DNA from: Paracraurococcus lichenis
GTDB taxonomy: Bacteria > Pseudomonadota > Alphaproteobacteria > Acetobacterales > Acetobacteraceae
Length of the DNA stretch: 64,000 nucleotides
Direction: 5' to 3'
Assembly: GCF_030657435.1 (NCBI RefSeq)
Contig: NZ_JAUTWS010000006.1
Location: forward strand, 62,001-126,000
Positions 27,087-36,395 of this stretch are shown here, piece by piece; position 1 is the first letter of the stretch, and the number at the start of each line of letters is the position of its first letter. The position numbers and the translations under genes are program-made. Under the pieces are notes generated by a model. It was not told the DNA's origin. It made no database searches and saw nothing but the letters and a program-made list of their open reading frames with translations.

Positions 27087-27833
27087 ATGCTGCGTATCGA
27101 AGGACTGACCGCCGAGGTCGAGGGCAAGCAGATCCTGAAGGGGATCGACCTCGAGGTGCCGGCCGGCGAGGTGCATGCCATCATGGGCCCGAACGGCTCG
27201 GGCAAGAGCACGCTCTCCTACGTCCTCTCGGGCCGCGAGGGCTACGAGATCACCGGCGGCGCCGTGACCTTCAACGGCGTGGACCTGCTGGCCATGGAAC
27301 CGGAGGAGCGCGCCGCCTCCGGCCTCTTCCTCGCCTTCCAGTACCCGGTGGAACTGCCCGGCGTCGGCAATGCGCTCTTCCTGCGCACCGCGCTCAACGC
27401 CGTGCGCAAGGCGCGCGGCGAGCCGGAGCTGGACGCCATGCAGTTCCTGAAGGTGGCGCGGGAGCGGCTGAAGGCCCTGCACATCAACGAGGACATGCTG
27501 AAGCGCGGCGTCAATGTCGGCTTCTCCGGCGGCGAGAAGAAGCGCAACGAGGTGCTGCAGATGGCGCTGCTGCAGCCGAAGCTCGCCATCCTGGACGAGA
27601 CCGACAGCGGCCTTGACATCGATGCGCTGAAGATCGTCTCGGACGGGGTGAACGCCCTCCGGGCGCCGGGCTTCTCGGCGCTGGTCATCACCCACTACCA
27701 GCGCCTGCTGGACTATATCGTGCCGGACAAGGTCCACGTCCTGATGAACGGCCGCATCGTGCAGACCGGCGGGCCGGAGCTGGCGAAGCAACTCGAGGAA
27801 TCGGGCTACGCCTCGGTGCAGGCGGCGGCATGA
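27087..27833 (+). CDS. sufC: Fe-S assembly ATPase SufC
   Basis: 248 residues from the ATG at 27087. ABC-type ATPase: Walker A GPNGSGKST, SufC-specific signature FSGGEKKRNEVLQMALL, Walker B LAILDETDSGLDIDAL. There are no membrane partners; SufC binds SufB and SufD and uses ATP to reshape the scaffold. The end of the gene overlaps sufD by four bases. Confidence 0.97.
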   Translation: MLRIEGLTAEVEGKQILKGIDLEVPAGEVHAIMGPNGSGKSTLSYVLSGREGYEITGGAVTFNGVDLLAMEPEERAASGLFLAFQYPVELPGVGNALFLRTALNAVRKARGEPELDAMQFLKVARERLKALHINEDMLKRGVNVGFSGGEKKRNEVLQMALLQPKLAILDETDSGLDIDALKIVSDGVNALRAPGFSALVITHYQRLLDYIVPDKVHVLMNGRIVQTGGPELAKQLEESGYASVQAAA

Positions 27834-29128
27834 CGGCGCATCCCGCCGGCGCGGCCGGCTTCCTCCATCGCTTCGAAGGGCTGCGGGCGCGCCTGCCCGG
27901 TGTGCGCATCCCCTTCGTTGAGCGCCTGCGCGAGCAGGCGGCCGAGGCCTTCCGTGCCCAGGGCTTTCCGACGCGCCGCGTCGAGGCCTGGAAATACACC
28001 GACCTCCGCCCCGTCACCGATGCCGGCTTCGACGAGGCGCTGACCGCGGTGGACAGCGCGCCGGACCTGCCGCCGGCACATGGCGCTGCGCGCGTGGTCT
28101 TCGTCGATGGCCGGGTGCGGCCGGACCTCTCGGTGCTGGATGGCATCGGCTATTCGGTCGAGAGCCTGGCGGCGGCGCTGCCCGGCCTCGACGGGCGGAT
28201 CGGGACGCTCGCGCGGGTCGAGGCGCAGCCCATGGCGGCGCTGAACACGATGCTCTTCGAAGACGGGCTGGTGGTGACCGTGCCCGCTGGTATCGCCGCC
28301 GGCGTGCTGGACCTGGTCTCCGTCGGCACCGCGTCGGAGCGGCCGGAAGCCTTCCACCCGCGCCACCTGATCCGGCTGGAGGCGGGCGCGAGCCTGACCA
28401 TCATCGAGACCGCGACCGGCCCCGAGGGCGCGCGCTACCTGCACAACCCGGTCTACGAGATCGAGGTCGGGGCGGGCGCGACCCTGACGCATGCGCGGCT
28501 GCAGCAGGAGGGCACCAGGGCCTTCCAGCTCTCGACCGTCTATGCCCGCGTCGCCGAGGGCGGCACCTATGACAACTTCACCCTAAATGCCGGGGGGAAG
28601 CTTGTCCGCAACGAGATCCACGCCGTCCTCGCCGGGCCCAAGGCCGCCTGCCACATGAACGGCGCGCAGCTTCTGCGCGACGGCCAGCATGCCGACACCA
28701 CGACGGTGCTGGACCATGCGGCGCCCGATTGCGCCAGCCGGCAGACCTACAAGACCGTGCTGATGGGCAGGTCGCGCGGTGTCTTCCAGGGCAAGATCCA
28801 TGTCCACCAGGTCGCGCAGCGGACCGATGGCTACCAGATGAACCAGGCGCTGCTGCTCAGCCCGGAGGCGGAGATCGACAGCAAGCCGCAGCTCGAGATC
28901 TATGCCGACGACGTGAAGTGCAGCCACGGCGCGACGGTCGGCGAGATCGATGCGGACCAGCTCTTCTACCTCCGCGCCCGCGGCATCCCGGAGGCACGCG
29001 CCCGCGCCATGCTGGTCGAGGCCTTCCTGCGCGAGGCGATCGAGGGCGTGCAGGACGAGGCCGCCCGCGCGGCGCTGGACGCCGCCGTGACCGGCTGGTG
29101 GGACCGCGAGCAGGAGGCGGCCGCGTGA
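27830..29128 (+). CDS. sufD: Fe-S scaffold component SufD
   Basis: 432 residues. SufD features are an N-terminal helical part with GFPTRRVEAWKYTDLRPV, the beta-helix, and the C-terminal QMNQALLLSPEAEIDSKPQLE and DVKCSHGATVGEIDADQLFYLRARG. It pairs with SufB in the SufBC2D complex and is needed for iron entry in the family. Both ends overlap neighbouring genes (ATGA with sufC, GTGA with sufS), so translation is coupled. Confidence 0.96.
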   Translation: MTAHPAGAAGFLHRFEGLRARLPGVRIPFVERLREQAAEAFRAQGFPTRRVEAWKYTDLRPVTDAGFDEALTAVDSAPDLPPAHGAARVVFVDGRVRPDLSVLDGIGYSVESLAAALPGLDGRIGTLARVEAQPMAALNTMLFEDGLVVTVPAGIAAGVLDLVSVGTASERPEAFHPRHLIRLEAGASLTIIETATGPEGARYLHNPVYEIEVGAGATLTHARLQQEGTRAFQLSTVYARVAEGGTYDNFTLNAGGKLVRNEIHAVLAGPKAACHMNGAQLLRDGQHADTTTVLDHAAPDCASRQTYKTVLMGRSRGVFQGKIHVHQVAQRTDGYQMNQALLLSPEAEIDSKPQLEIYADDVKCSHGATVGEIDADQLFYLRARGIPEARARAMLVEAFLREAIEGVQDEAARAALDAAVTGWWDREQEAAA

Positions 29129-30354
29129 GCTTCAACGTCGAACGGGTCCGCCAGGACTTCCCGATCCTCTCGCAGAAGATCCGCGGCAAGCCGCTGGTCT
29201 TCCTCGACAGCGGCGCCTCCGCGCAGAAGCCCCGCGCGGTGATCGATGCCATGGTCCGCTGCATGGAGGAGCGCTACGCCAATGTCCATCGCGGCGCCTA
29301 TTTCCTGAGCGAGGCGGCGACCGAGGCCTACGAGGCGGCGCGCGGCGCCGTGGCGCGCTTCATCAATGCGGCCGACCCGCGCGAGGTGATCTTCACCGGC
29401 AACAGCACCGCGGCGATCAACCTGGTCGCCCATAGCTGGGGCCGTGGCGTCCTGCGGCCCGGCCAGGCCGTGCTGATCAGCGAGATGGAGCACCATGCCA
29501 ATATGGTGCCCTGGCAGATGCTGCGGGATGAAGGCAGGGGCATCGAGCTGCGCATCGCCCGCGTCACCGATGCGGGCGAGCTGGACCTCGAGGACGTCGC
29601 GACCAAGCTGGCGGACGGCAAGGTCGGGCTGGTCGCCATCACCCACATGTCCAACGTGCTGGGCACGGTGACGCCGGCCGAGCGGCTGGTGCGCATGGCG
29701 CATGACGCGGGCGCGAAGATCCTGTTCGACGGGTCGCAGGCCGCGGTGCACCGGCGCGTCGACATGCAGGCCCTGGGCGCGGATTTCTACGCCTTCACCG
29801 GCCACAAGCTCTATGGTCCGACGGGCATCGGCGTGCTCTGGGCGCGGCTCGAGCACCAGGAGCGCATGCCGCCCTTCATGGGCGGCGGCGACATGATCTC
29901 CATGGTCACGCTGGACCGGGTTGAATGGGCCCCGCCGCCCGCCAAGTTCGAGGCTGGCACGCCGCCGATCGTGGAAGCAATCGGGCTGCATGCCGCCATC
30001 GACTACGTCTCCGCCATCGGCATGCCGGCGGTCGAGGCGCATGAGCGGGCGCTGGTGGACCATGCCATGCGGCGCCTCTCGGATATCGAGGGGCTCGGCC
30101 TGCTCGGCCGGGCGCAGGACCGCGGCGGCGTCTTCAGCTTCTCGCTCGACAACGCGCATGCGCACGACCTGGCGACGCTGCTGGACCGCGCCGGGATCGC
30201 CGTGCGCGCCGGCCGCCACTGCGCGGAGCCGCTGCATCAGCGCTTCGGCGTGGAGGGCGGGACGGTGCGCGCCAGCTTCGGCCTGTACACGACCGAGGGC
30301 GAGATCGACTATCTCGCCGAGGCCCTGACCAAGGCCCGGGAGTTCTTTGCATGA
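29125..30354 (+). CDS. sufS: Cysteine desulfurase SufS
   Basis: 409 residues from the GTG that overlaps the sufD stop. PLP enzyme of the group II desulfurases: His124 (EMEHHANMVPW), PLP-binding Lys228 (FTGHKLYGPTG), and persulfide-carrying Cys366 in RAGRHCAEPLH. It removes sulfur from cysteine and passes it to a SufU or SufE partner; a SufU-type gene follows here and no SufE is seen. Confidence 0.97.
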   Translation: MSFNVERVRQDFPILSQKIRGKPLVFLDSGASAQKPRAVIDAMVRCMEERYANVHRGAYFLSEAATEAYEAARGAVARFINAADPREVIFTGNSTAAINLVAHSWGRGVLRPGQAVLISEMEHHANMVPWQMLRDEGRGIELRIARVTDAGELDLEDVATKLADGKVGLVAITHMSNVLGTVTPAERLVRMAHDAGAKILFDGSQAAVHRRVDMQALGADFYAFTGHKLYGPTGIGVLWARLEHQERMPPFMGGGDMISMVTLDRVEWAPPPAKFEAGTPPIVEAIGLHAAIDYVSAIGMPAVEAHERALVDHAMRRLSDIEGLGLLGRAQDRGGVFSFSLDNAHAHDLATLLDRAGIAVRAGRHCAEPLHQRFGVEGGTVRASFGLYTTEGEIDYLAEALTKAREFFA

Positions 30355-30415
30355 CGTCCGATCGGCGGAGGGCCGGGTGGCCCGGCGCCGCGAATCGGCC
30401 GTCGGAGGATTGCTG

Positions 30416-30880
30416 ATGTTCGACGACCTGCGCGACCTCTACCAGGAAGTCATCCTCGACCACGGCCGCAAGCCACGGAATTTCCGTCGGCTCGAGGATG
30501 CGGACCGCACCGCGCGCGGCGACAACCCGATGTGCGGCGACCGGCTGGAGCTTTACCTCAAGCTCGGGCCCGATGGCGCCATCGCCGATGCCGCCTTCCA
30601 GGGCCGCGGCTGCGCCATCTCGACCGCCAGCGCCTCGCTCCTGACGGAGACGGTGAAGGGCAAGACGGCGGCGCAGGCGCATGCCCTCTCCGACCGCTTC
30701 CGGGAACTCGCCATGACCGGCACCTGCCCGGATTGCGGCGCCGACCTGTCGGAGGAGATGGAGCGGCTGCAGCCCCTCTCGGGCGTGCACGAGTTTCCCA
30801 GCCGGGTGAAATGCGCGACGCTGGCCTGGCACACCCTGAACGCCGCCCTCGAAGGGGCGAAGGAGGCGAGCAGTGAGTGA
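30416..30880 (+). CDS. sufU: SufU-type zinc/sulfur-transfer protein
   Basis: 154 residues from the ATG at 30416, preceded by CGGAGGATT; the longer in-frame leader from 30347 is rejected. NifU_N fold with Cys40 and Asp42 (NPMCGD), Cys66 (GRGCAIS) and Cys133 (VKCATL). The insert between the second and third cysteine is the mark of SufU rather than IscU. An extra CPDC pair (104, 107) lies within this insert. SufU takes persulfide sulfur from SufS. Confidence 0.93.
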   Translation: MFDDLRDLYQEVILDHGRKPRNFRRLEDADRTARGDNPMCGDRLELYLKLGPDGAIADAAFQGRGCAISTASASLLTETVKGKTAAQAHALSDRFRELAMTGTCPDCGADLSEEMERLQPLSGVHEFPSRVKCATLAWHTLNAALEGAKEASSE

Positions 30881-31253
30881 GGACACCACCACCACGCCCG
30901 CGACGCACGGGTCCTGGACGCCGGAAGGCGAGACGCCGCCCGCCACCCCCAAGGTGGAGGAGGATGCCGTCATCACCATGCTGAAGACCGTCTTCGACCC
31001 GGAGATCCCGGTCGACATCTACGAGCTCGGCCTGATCTACGCCGTCGAGATCGCCGATGACGGCAAGGTCAAGGTCGAGATGACGCTGACCACGCCCTCC
31101 TGCCCCTCGGCCCAGGAATTGCCGAGCCAGGTGGAGGAGGCGATCCGCATGGTCCCGGGCGTGACCGATGTCGCGGTCGAGGTGGTCTGGGATCCGCCCT
31201 GGGACCAGGGCCGGATGAGCGAGGATGCCCGCCTCGCGCTCAACATGTACTGA
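30873..31253 (+). CDS. SufT-like DUF59 (MIP18 family) protein
   Basis: 126 residues from a GTG overlapping the end of sufU. A variable, acidic N-terminus (about 1-30) is followed by the DUF59 domain: TVFDPEIPVDIYELGLIYAV and LTTPSCPSAQELP with the conserved cysteine, then DVAVEVVWDPPWDQGRMSEDAR. DUF59 proteins in SUF operons help mature Fe-S proteins; the exact step is not settled in the family. Confidence 0.92.
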   Translation: MSEDTTTTPATHGSWTPEGETPPATPKVEEDAVITMLKTVFDPEIPVDIYELGLIYAVEIADDGKVKVEMTLTTPSCPSAQELPSQVEEAIRMVPGVTDVAVEVVWDPPWDQGRMSEDARLALNMY

Positions 31254-31269
31254 CGGGGGCCGCAGAGCC

Positions 31270-31641
31270 ATGAGCACCACGACCACGCCGCCCGCCCGGC
31301 CGAAGCGGGCGCTGCCGCCGCTGATGTCGCTGACCGAGGGCGCGGCCGAGCGCCTGCGCAAGCTCTATGCCGCGGGCGAGGAAGGCCGGCTGCTGCGCAT
31401 CTCGGTCAAGACCAAGGGCTGCTCCGGCCTCTCCTACGACCTGTCCTGGGTGGACGGGCCGCAGAAGGGCGACGAGCAGGTGACCGACAAGGGCGTGACC
31501 GTGCTGGTGGACAGCAAGGCCAGCCTCTTCCTCATCGGCACCGTCATGGATTACGAGGTGAAGGCGATGTCCGCCGGCTTCACCTTCAGCAATCCGAACG
31601 AGAAGGGCCGCTGCGGCTGCGGCGAGAGCTTCCACGTCTGA
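31270..31641 (+). CDS. sufA: A-type Fe-S carrier (SufA/ErpA-like)
   Basis: 123 residues from the ATG at 31270. The three cluster ligands are present: Cys51 (KTKGCSGLSYDL), Cys115 and Cys117 (GRCGCGESF). The first ~18 residues are a variable leader. A-type proteins carry Fe-S clusters from the SufBCD scaffold to client enzymes. It is the last gene of the SUF operon. Distinguishing SufA from ErpA or IscA by eye is uncertain, and the operon position favours SufA. Confidence 0.92.
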   Translation: MSTTTTPPARPKRALPPLMSLTEGAAERLRKLYAAGEEGRLLRISVKTKGCSGLSYDLSWVDGPQKGDEQVTDKGVTVLVDSKASLFLIGTVMDYEVKAMSAGFTFSNPNEKGRCGCGESFHV

Positions 31642-31733
31642 CGCCCGAGCGGTTGCACCGCCTCGCTGGTGCTTGATTGGTCGCTGGGGCATGCTCCCCT
31701 AGGCTCATGATGATGCTTGCAGGGGAGAAGGCG

Positions 31734-32339
31734 GTGCGGCGATCGGCTATCGTGGTCATGGCAGGCCTATGGCTGCCGGGTGTGGCCCTGGCGCAGGAGG
31801 CCGGGCCGCGAATCCATGCGGGTGCGGGCCTGGGCGGGCTGTTCAGCGAAATACGCGGCGGTGCCATCTGGCACGACCCGAGTGCCAAGGAGGACAGCTT
31901 CGCCGTGAACGGCGAGTTGCTCTTCGCCAGCCCCGTCCCGGCCCGCTGGACCGCCGGGATGGACCCGCTCTATCGCTGGGTCCTGGAGCCGCGGCCGCAT
32001 GTCGGCTTCACCGCGAACACCGACGGCAAGACCAGCAAGGGCTATTTCGGCCTGACCTGGACGACCATGCTCGCGCGCGACGTGTTCCGGCGCGGCGACG
32101 GCATCCGGTTCGACTTCCTGTTCGGCGGCTCGATCAACGACGGCCTGCACGACCGGCGCCTGCCGGACCGCAAGGATCTCGGCGGCAACCTGCTGTTCCA
32201 TGTCGGCGGCGAGCTTGGCTATCAGATCGACCGCACCTGGTCGGTGTCCTTCTTCGTGGACCACGACTCGAATGGCGGCACCGCGCGCCGGAACCAGGGG
32301 CTGAACAGCCTCGGCCTCCGGCTCGGCTACGCCCTGTAG
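31734..32339 (+). CDS. PagL-like lipid A 3-O-deacylase
   Basis: 201 residues from a GTG at 31734 with GGGGAG seven bases upstream; ATGs at 31707-31713 are alternatives but give a poorer signal peptide. Signal sequence at about 1-21 (GLWLPGVALAQ). The rest alternates like an outer-membrane beta barrel and ends in an aromatic-rich strand (LGLRLGYAL). The PagL active-site motif HxSN appears as FFVDHDSNGG (His177, Ser179), followed by N.GLN. PagL removes the 3-linked acyl chain of lipid A at the outer membrane. It precedes the Kdo cluster, which fits envelope work. Confidence 0.8.
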   Translation: MRRSAIVVMAGLWLPGVALAQEAGPRIHAGAGLGGLFSEIRGGAIWHDPSAKEDSFAVNGELLFASPVPARWTAGMDPLYRWVLEPRPHVGFTANTDGKTSKGYFGLTWTTMLARDVFRRGDGIRFDFLFGGSINDGLHDRRLPDRKDLGGNLLFHVGGELGYQIDRTWSVSFFVDHDSNGGTARRNQGLNSLGLRLGYAL

Positions 32340-32349
32340 CATGGCGCAT

Positions 32350-32375
32350 GACCCGGGGCCGGTCGGTCCCGGGTC
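32350..32375. terminator. Hairpin between convergent genes
   Basis: GACCCGGG and CCCGGGTC are perfect 8-base arms, extendable to eleven pairs with one G-T, around GGTC. It sits in the 49-base gap between the convergent lipid A deacylase and the 32389-33489 gene and probably serves both. Confidence 0.5.
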
Positions 32376-32388
32376 GGCCTCGCGCCCC

Positions 32389-33489
32389 TCAGGCCGCGCT
32401 GCGAATCGCCGCGCGCTGCCGGACCAGCCGCCCGATGGGGGAGGGCAGGTTCTCCAGCTCGATCCGACGGCCGGGCGGGCCGATGGCCGCATCGGCGATG
32501 GGACCGCCCGCCTCCGCCATGCGGCGGGCGACGAAGCTCTCCTGCGCCACGCGGATGGCATTGGCGATCTCGCCATAGGCGTAGAAATTCTGCAGCGGCG
32601 CCTGGCCCGCGCCCAGCCGCAGGATGTCCGGCGCCTGCGACCAGCAGGCGATGGCGCGTGCCGCATCGCCCTGCTCCCAGTGCAGGTAGCCCGCGATGAA
32701 GCCGCCCAGCAGCACATTGGTCATGGCGGTCGGCCATTTCGGCAGGTCGCCGGCAAAATGCGCGATCGCCTCGAAATGCCCGATCGCCTCGGCGATGCGG
32801 CCGCGCTGATAGGCGAGGTAGCCCGCGACCAGGCGGATCGAGGTGTGCCAGCGGAGGAACAGCCCCTCCGGCAGCGTCGGCGTGAGGCCGAGCAGCCGCT
32901 CCTTCTGCACGTCGAAGAGCGCCATCAGCTCCGGCTCCTGGCCGGGCGCGTCCAGCAGCCGGTAGCCGAGGACGCAGAGCGCCCCGGCATTCAGCGGATA
33001 ATCGCCGGCGAAGCGCTCGAAAGCATAGACCGAGGCGTAGAGCAGGATCTCCGGGTCGCTGGTCCGGGTCGAGGGCGTCTGGATCTGCCGATAGAAGTCA
33101 TGCACCGAGGCGAGCTTCAATCCGAGCGCCGCCGCCGCGCGCCCCTCCGCCTGCAGCCGCACCGCGGCGCCATCGGCCCGCAGGGCATAGACGGTGAAGT
33201 CGAAGACCATCGGCGCCGCGACCACCTCCAGCGGCAGGCGCAGCTCGAAGCCGTGCCGCCCCCCCGCCGCGCGTTCGGCGCGGCATTCCGCCCGCACGAC
33301 GCCGGCGCGCACCACCAGGATCTGCGGCAGGAGAGGGTCGTCCGGCTGGGCCGGCACCCAGCCGGACAGGGTGAAGCTGCCGAGGCCGAGCCTCACCTGC
33401 TCCACGCATCCCGCGGGCGGGAGCGCCGCGATCGGGACGATGCGGTCGCGCCACCGCAATTCGGCGCCCTTGGCGGCCGGTTCCGTCAT
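32389..33489 (-). CDS. Unknown protein with N-terminal GW-type module and TPR-like repeats
   Basis: 366 residues from the ATG at 33489, preceded by AGGTGG; a GTG four codons earlier is possible. The N-terminal ~90 residues (FTLSGWVPAQPDDPLLPQ ... GRHGFELRLP) resemble the module repeated in the glycosyltransferase at 38887. The rest is helical, with repeat-like stretches (YLAYQRGRIAEAIGHFEAIA, YLHWEQGDAARAIACWSQA) suggesting tetratricopeptide-type packing. No signal peptide or catalytic motif. It follows kdsD by 35 bases and is probably in the same operon, which points to surface polysaccharide work. Function unknown. Confidence 0.65.
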   Translation of the reverse strand: MTEPAAKGAELRWRDRIVPIAALPPAGCVEQVRLGLGSFTLSGWVPAQPDDPLLPQILVVRAGVVRAECRAERAAGGRHGFELRLPLEVVAAPMVFDFTVYALRADGAAVRLQAEGRAAAALGLKLASVHDFYRQIQTPSTRTSDPEILLYASVYAFERFAGDYPLNAGALCVLGYRLLDAPGQEPELMALFDVQKERLLGLTPTLPEGLFLRWHTSIRLVAGYLAYQRGRIAEAIGHFEAIAHFAGDLPKWPTAMTNVLLGGFIAGYLHWEQGDAARAIACWSQAPDILRLGAGQAPLQNFYAYGEIANAIRVAQESFVARRMAEAGGPIADAAIGPPGRRIELENLPSPIGRLVRQRAAIRSAA

Positions 33490-33524
33490 GCTGAAATCCA
33501 CCTGTCTTGTCTGCGGGCGTCGCG

Positions 33525-34538
33525 TCAGGCCACGCCGGCCTGCAGCAGCGCATGCATGTGCAGCGCGCCGACCGGCTTGCTGCCGTCGAGGGCGACGAGG
33601 ACCGAGATCTTGCGGTCGTTCATCTCCTTCAGCGCCGCGCTCGCCAGCATCTCAGGCACCACCGTGGTCGGGGAGCGGGTCATCAGCTCCGTCGCCTTCC
33701 GCTGCATGATGTCGGGCGCCATGTGGCGGCGCAGGTCACCGTCGGTGATGATGCCGGCCAGCGCCCCGGCCTCGTCCACCACGATGGCACAGCCCAGGCT
33801 GTGGCCGGTCATCGCCACGATGACGGCGCCCATGTCCATGTCCTGGCGCACCAGCGGCAGGTCGGGCGCCTTCTTCATCAGATCGCCGACCGTCAGGAGT
33901 TGCGCGCCGAGCTTCCCGCCGGGGTGGAACTGGTGAAAATTGGCCGGGGTGAAGCCGCGCTTCTCCAGCAGCGCCACGGCGATGGCATCGCCGAGGGCGA
34001 GCTGGAGGGTGGTGGAGGTGGTGGGCGCCAGGCCGTGCGGGCAGGCCTCCTCCACCTTCGGCAGGATCAGCGGGATATCCGCCGCCTTGCCGAGCGCGCT
34101 GGCGGCGCCGGAGGTGATGGCGATCAGCGGCACGCGGTGGCGGCGCGAGTAGTGGATGATGTCGCGCAGCTCCGCGGTCTCGCCCGACCAGGACAGCGCC
34201 AGGATGACGTCGCCCTGGGTGACCATGCCGAGGTCGCCATGGCTCGCCTCGGCCGGGTGCAGGAAGAAGCAGGGCGTGCCGGTGGAAGCCAGCGTCGCGG
34301 TGATCTTGTTGCCGACATGGCCACTCTTGCCCATGCCGGTGACGATCAGCCGCCCCTCGGCGCCGTGGATCGTCTCCACCGCGCGCACGAAGGCATCGCC
34401 GAGCGGACCGCGCATCGCCTGCTGCAGCACGCCGAGGCCGGCGGTCTCGATCTCGAGGGTGCGCAGGCCCGCCGCTCGGATGGCCTTGGCATCGGCCGGG
34501 CTGCGGCGGAGCGCGGCATTGGCGATATGGGCGTTCAT
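33525..34538 (-). CDS. kdsD: Arabinose-5-phosphate isomerase (KdsD/KpsF)
   Basis: 337 residues. A SIS domain (about 45-180: [43 protein letters not shown]) is followed by two CBS domains (about 215-335). This layout defines KdsD/KpsF/GutQ, which converts ribulose-5-phosphate to arabinose-5-phosphate, the first step to Kdo. Its start overlaps the kdsB stop by four bases. The operon kdsA-kdsB-kdsD supports the Kdo role. Confidence 0.94.
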   Translation of the reverse strand: MNAHIANAALRRSPADAKAIRAAGLRTLEIETAGLGVLQQAMRGPLGDAFVRAVETIHGAEGRLIVTGMGKSGHVGNKITATLASTGTPCFFLHPAEASHGDLGMVTQGDVILALSWSGETAELRDIIHYSRRHRVPLIAITSGAASALGKAADIPLILPKVEEACPHGLAPTTSTTLQLALGDAIAVALLEKRGFTPANFHQFHPGGKLGAQLLTVGDLMKKAPDLPLVRQDMDMGAVIVAMTGHSLGCAIVVDEAGALAGIITDGDLRRHMAPDIMQRKATELMTRSPTTVVPEMLASAALKEMNDRKISVLVALDGSKPVGALHMHALLQAGVA

Positions 34539-35281
34539 GCTGACATTCCCGTCTGCGGCGCGAGCATACGGCGCGCCTTCTCCAGGTCCGCCGGCGTGTC
34601 GACGCCGAGCGGGACCCCGTTGACTTCCATGGCGTCGATGCGCATCCCGGCCTCGAGCGCGCGAAGCTGCTCCAGCTTCTCCCGCTGTTCGAGCGGGGAG
34701 GGCGGCAGCGCGACGAAGCGCGAGAGCGCCGTGCGCCGCCAGGCATAGAGGCCGATATGGTGCCAGAGCGGCCCCTCGCCCCAGGGCGCGGTCGCGCGGG
34801 TGAAGTACAGCGCGCGGTGCCGACCCCCGCCGAGCGCGGTGCCGATGAACTTCACGACCTGGGAGGCGGTGCGGTCCGCCTCCTCGTGAATCTCGGCGAT
34901 CAGCGTCGAAAGCGCGACCTCCGGCTCCGCCATCGGCACGAGCGAGGCGCAGATCGCCGCGGCGGAGATCGTCGGCAGGTCGCCCTGCACGTTCACCAGC
35001 ACGTCGTGCCGGCCGTCGGCGTCCAGCCGCTGCAGCGCCTCGAAGATGCGGTCGGAGCCGGAGGCGTGGTGCTCGCCCGTCATCACCGCCGTGCCGCCAT
35101 GGTCGCGCACCGCCTCGGCGATCGCCGGGGTGTCGGTGGCGACCGCGACCGCGCCCACATCGGCCTCCTGCGCGCGGCGCAGGACATGCACGATCATGGG
35201 CAGGCCGTGGATGTCGAGCAGCGGCTTGCCCGGCAGCCGCGTGCTCGCCAGTCGGGCCGGGATGAGGACGAGCGGGTTCAT
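34535..35281 (-). CDS. kdsB: CMP-Kdo synthetase (KdsB)
   Basis: 248 residues. Nucleotidyltransferase motifs: [18 protein letters not shown] at the N-terminus, VNVQGDLP around the metal-binding aspartate, HHASGSDRI, and HIGLYAWRR near the C-terminal part. It activates Kdo with CTP for transfer to lipid A. It is coupled on both sides by four-base overlaps, with kdsA before and kdsD after. Confidence 0.95.
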   Translation of the reverse strand: MNPLVLIPARLASTRLPGKPLLDIHGLPMIVHVLRRAQEADVGAVAVATDTPAIAEAVRDHGGTAVMTGEHHASGSDRIFEALQRLDADGRHDVLVNVQGDLPTISAAAICASLVPMAEPEVALSTLIAEIHEEADRTASQVVKFIGTALGGGRHRALYFTRATAPWGEGPLWHHIGLYAWRRTALSRFVALPPSPLEQREKLEQLRALEAGMRIDAMEVNGVPLGVDTPADLEKARRMLAPQTGMSA

Positions 35282-36147
35282 GCCGGCAGCACGATCCGCC
35301 GGGCCTTGGCCACCTGGTCGAAGGCCATCAGGTCCTGGACGAGCGCCGGGAAGTCGCGCAGCGCGATCATGTTCGGCCCGTCCGACGGCGCGCGCTCCGG
35401 CGCCTCGTGCGTCTCGATGAAGACGCCGGCGACGCCGACCGCGACCGCGGCGCGCGCCAGCACGGGGACGAATTCCCGCTGCCCGCCCGAGGCGCCGCCG
35501 AGCCCGCCCGGCTGCTGCACCGAATGCGTGGCGTCGAACACCACCGGCGCACCCATCGCCGCCATCTGCGGCAGGCCGCGCATGTCGGTGACCAGGGTAT
35601 TGTAGCCGAAGCTCGTGCCGCGCTCGGTCGCCAGCACGTTCGGATTGCCCGAGCCGGTGACCTTGGCGATGACGTTCTTCATGTCCCAGGGCGCGAGGAA
35701 TTGGCCCTTCTTGATGTTCACCACGCGGCCGGTCTCGGCGGCGGCGATCAGCAGGTCGGTCTGGCGGCAGAGGAAGGCCGGGATCTGCAGGATGTCGACC
35801 ACCTCCGCGGCCGGCCCGCAATGGCCGGGCTCGTGCACGTCGGTCAGCACCGGCAGGCCGAAGCGCTCCTTGATCTCGGCGAAGACCGCCATGGCGCCGG
35901 CCATGCCGATGCCGCGCGCGCCGCCGAGGCTGGTGCGGTTCGCCTTGTCGTAGGAGGCCTTGAAGACCAGGCCGATGCCGAGCCGCTCGGAGATGCCCTT
36001 CAGCGCCTCCGCCATCTCGAGCGCGTGCTCGCGGCTCTCCATCTGGCAGGGGCCGGCGATGAGGGCGATCGGCGCGTCATTGGCGAAGCGGACCTTGCCG
36101 GCCGCGACGACGGGGGAGGGAGCCAGGACAGGTTTTCTGTTCGACAT
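35278..36147 (-). CDS. kdsA: Kdo-8-phosphate synthase (KdsA), metal-dependent type
   Basis: 289 residues. Barrel enzyme that joins phosphoenolpyruvate and arabinose-5-phosphate. Motifs: [48 protein letters not shown] and [13 protein letters not shown]. Position 34 is a cysteine ([10 protein letters not shown]), as in the metal-dependent class such as Aquifex KdsA, where E. coli has asparagine. First gene of the kdsA-kdsB-kdsD operon. The phosphatase KdsC is not present nearby. Confidence 0.95.
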   Translation of the reverse strand: MSNRKPVLAPSPVVAAGKVRFANDAPIALIAGPCQMESREHALEMAEALKGISERLGIGLVFKASYDKANRTSLGGARGIGMAGAMAVFAEIKERFGLPVLTDVHEPGHCGPAAEVVDILQIPAFLCRQTDLLIAAAETGRVVNIKKGQFLAPWDMKNVIAKVTGSGNPNVLATERGTSFGYNTLVTDMRGLPQMAAMGAPVVFDATHSVQQPGGLGGASGGQREFVPVLARAAVAVGVAGVFIETHEAPERAPSDGPNMIALRDFPALVQDLMAFDQVAKARRIVLPA

Positions 36148-36395
36148 CGCTTATCGGGACCGGGTCCGGCTGGACCGGGCCTCCGCCTTCCGGTTGAGGA
36201 ACTGAACAATGGCCATGGGCGCGCCGTGGAGCGGGGCAGGTCCGGCCGGCCGGGCCGATGCGGTGCGGCCCTGCCTGTCGAGGTGATGTGTAATTAGGCG
36301 GTGCCGCCCGCCGGTGGAAGTGCGCCGGCGCGGCCGCACGCCGTCCCCGAAGCCGGCGGCCTGGCCGGAGCCGCGCGGCAGGCCGCCGGATCGCG
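36148..36395. other. Intergenic region upstream of kdsA
   Basis: 248 bases between the start of kdsA and the stop of the 36396-37499 gene. It should hold the kdsA operon promoter. An unusually AT-rich spot, TGTGTAATTAGG near 36286-36297, reads TAATTA on the minus strand and could be a -10 element, though no convincing -35 was found. GGTCC/GGACC forms a short hairpin near 36160. Nothing coding was recognised. Confidence 0.3.
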
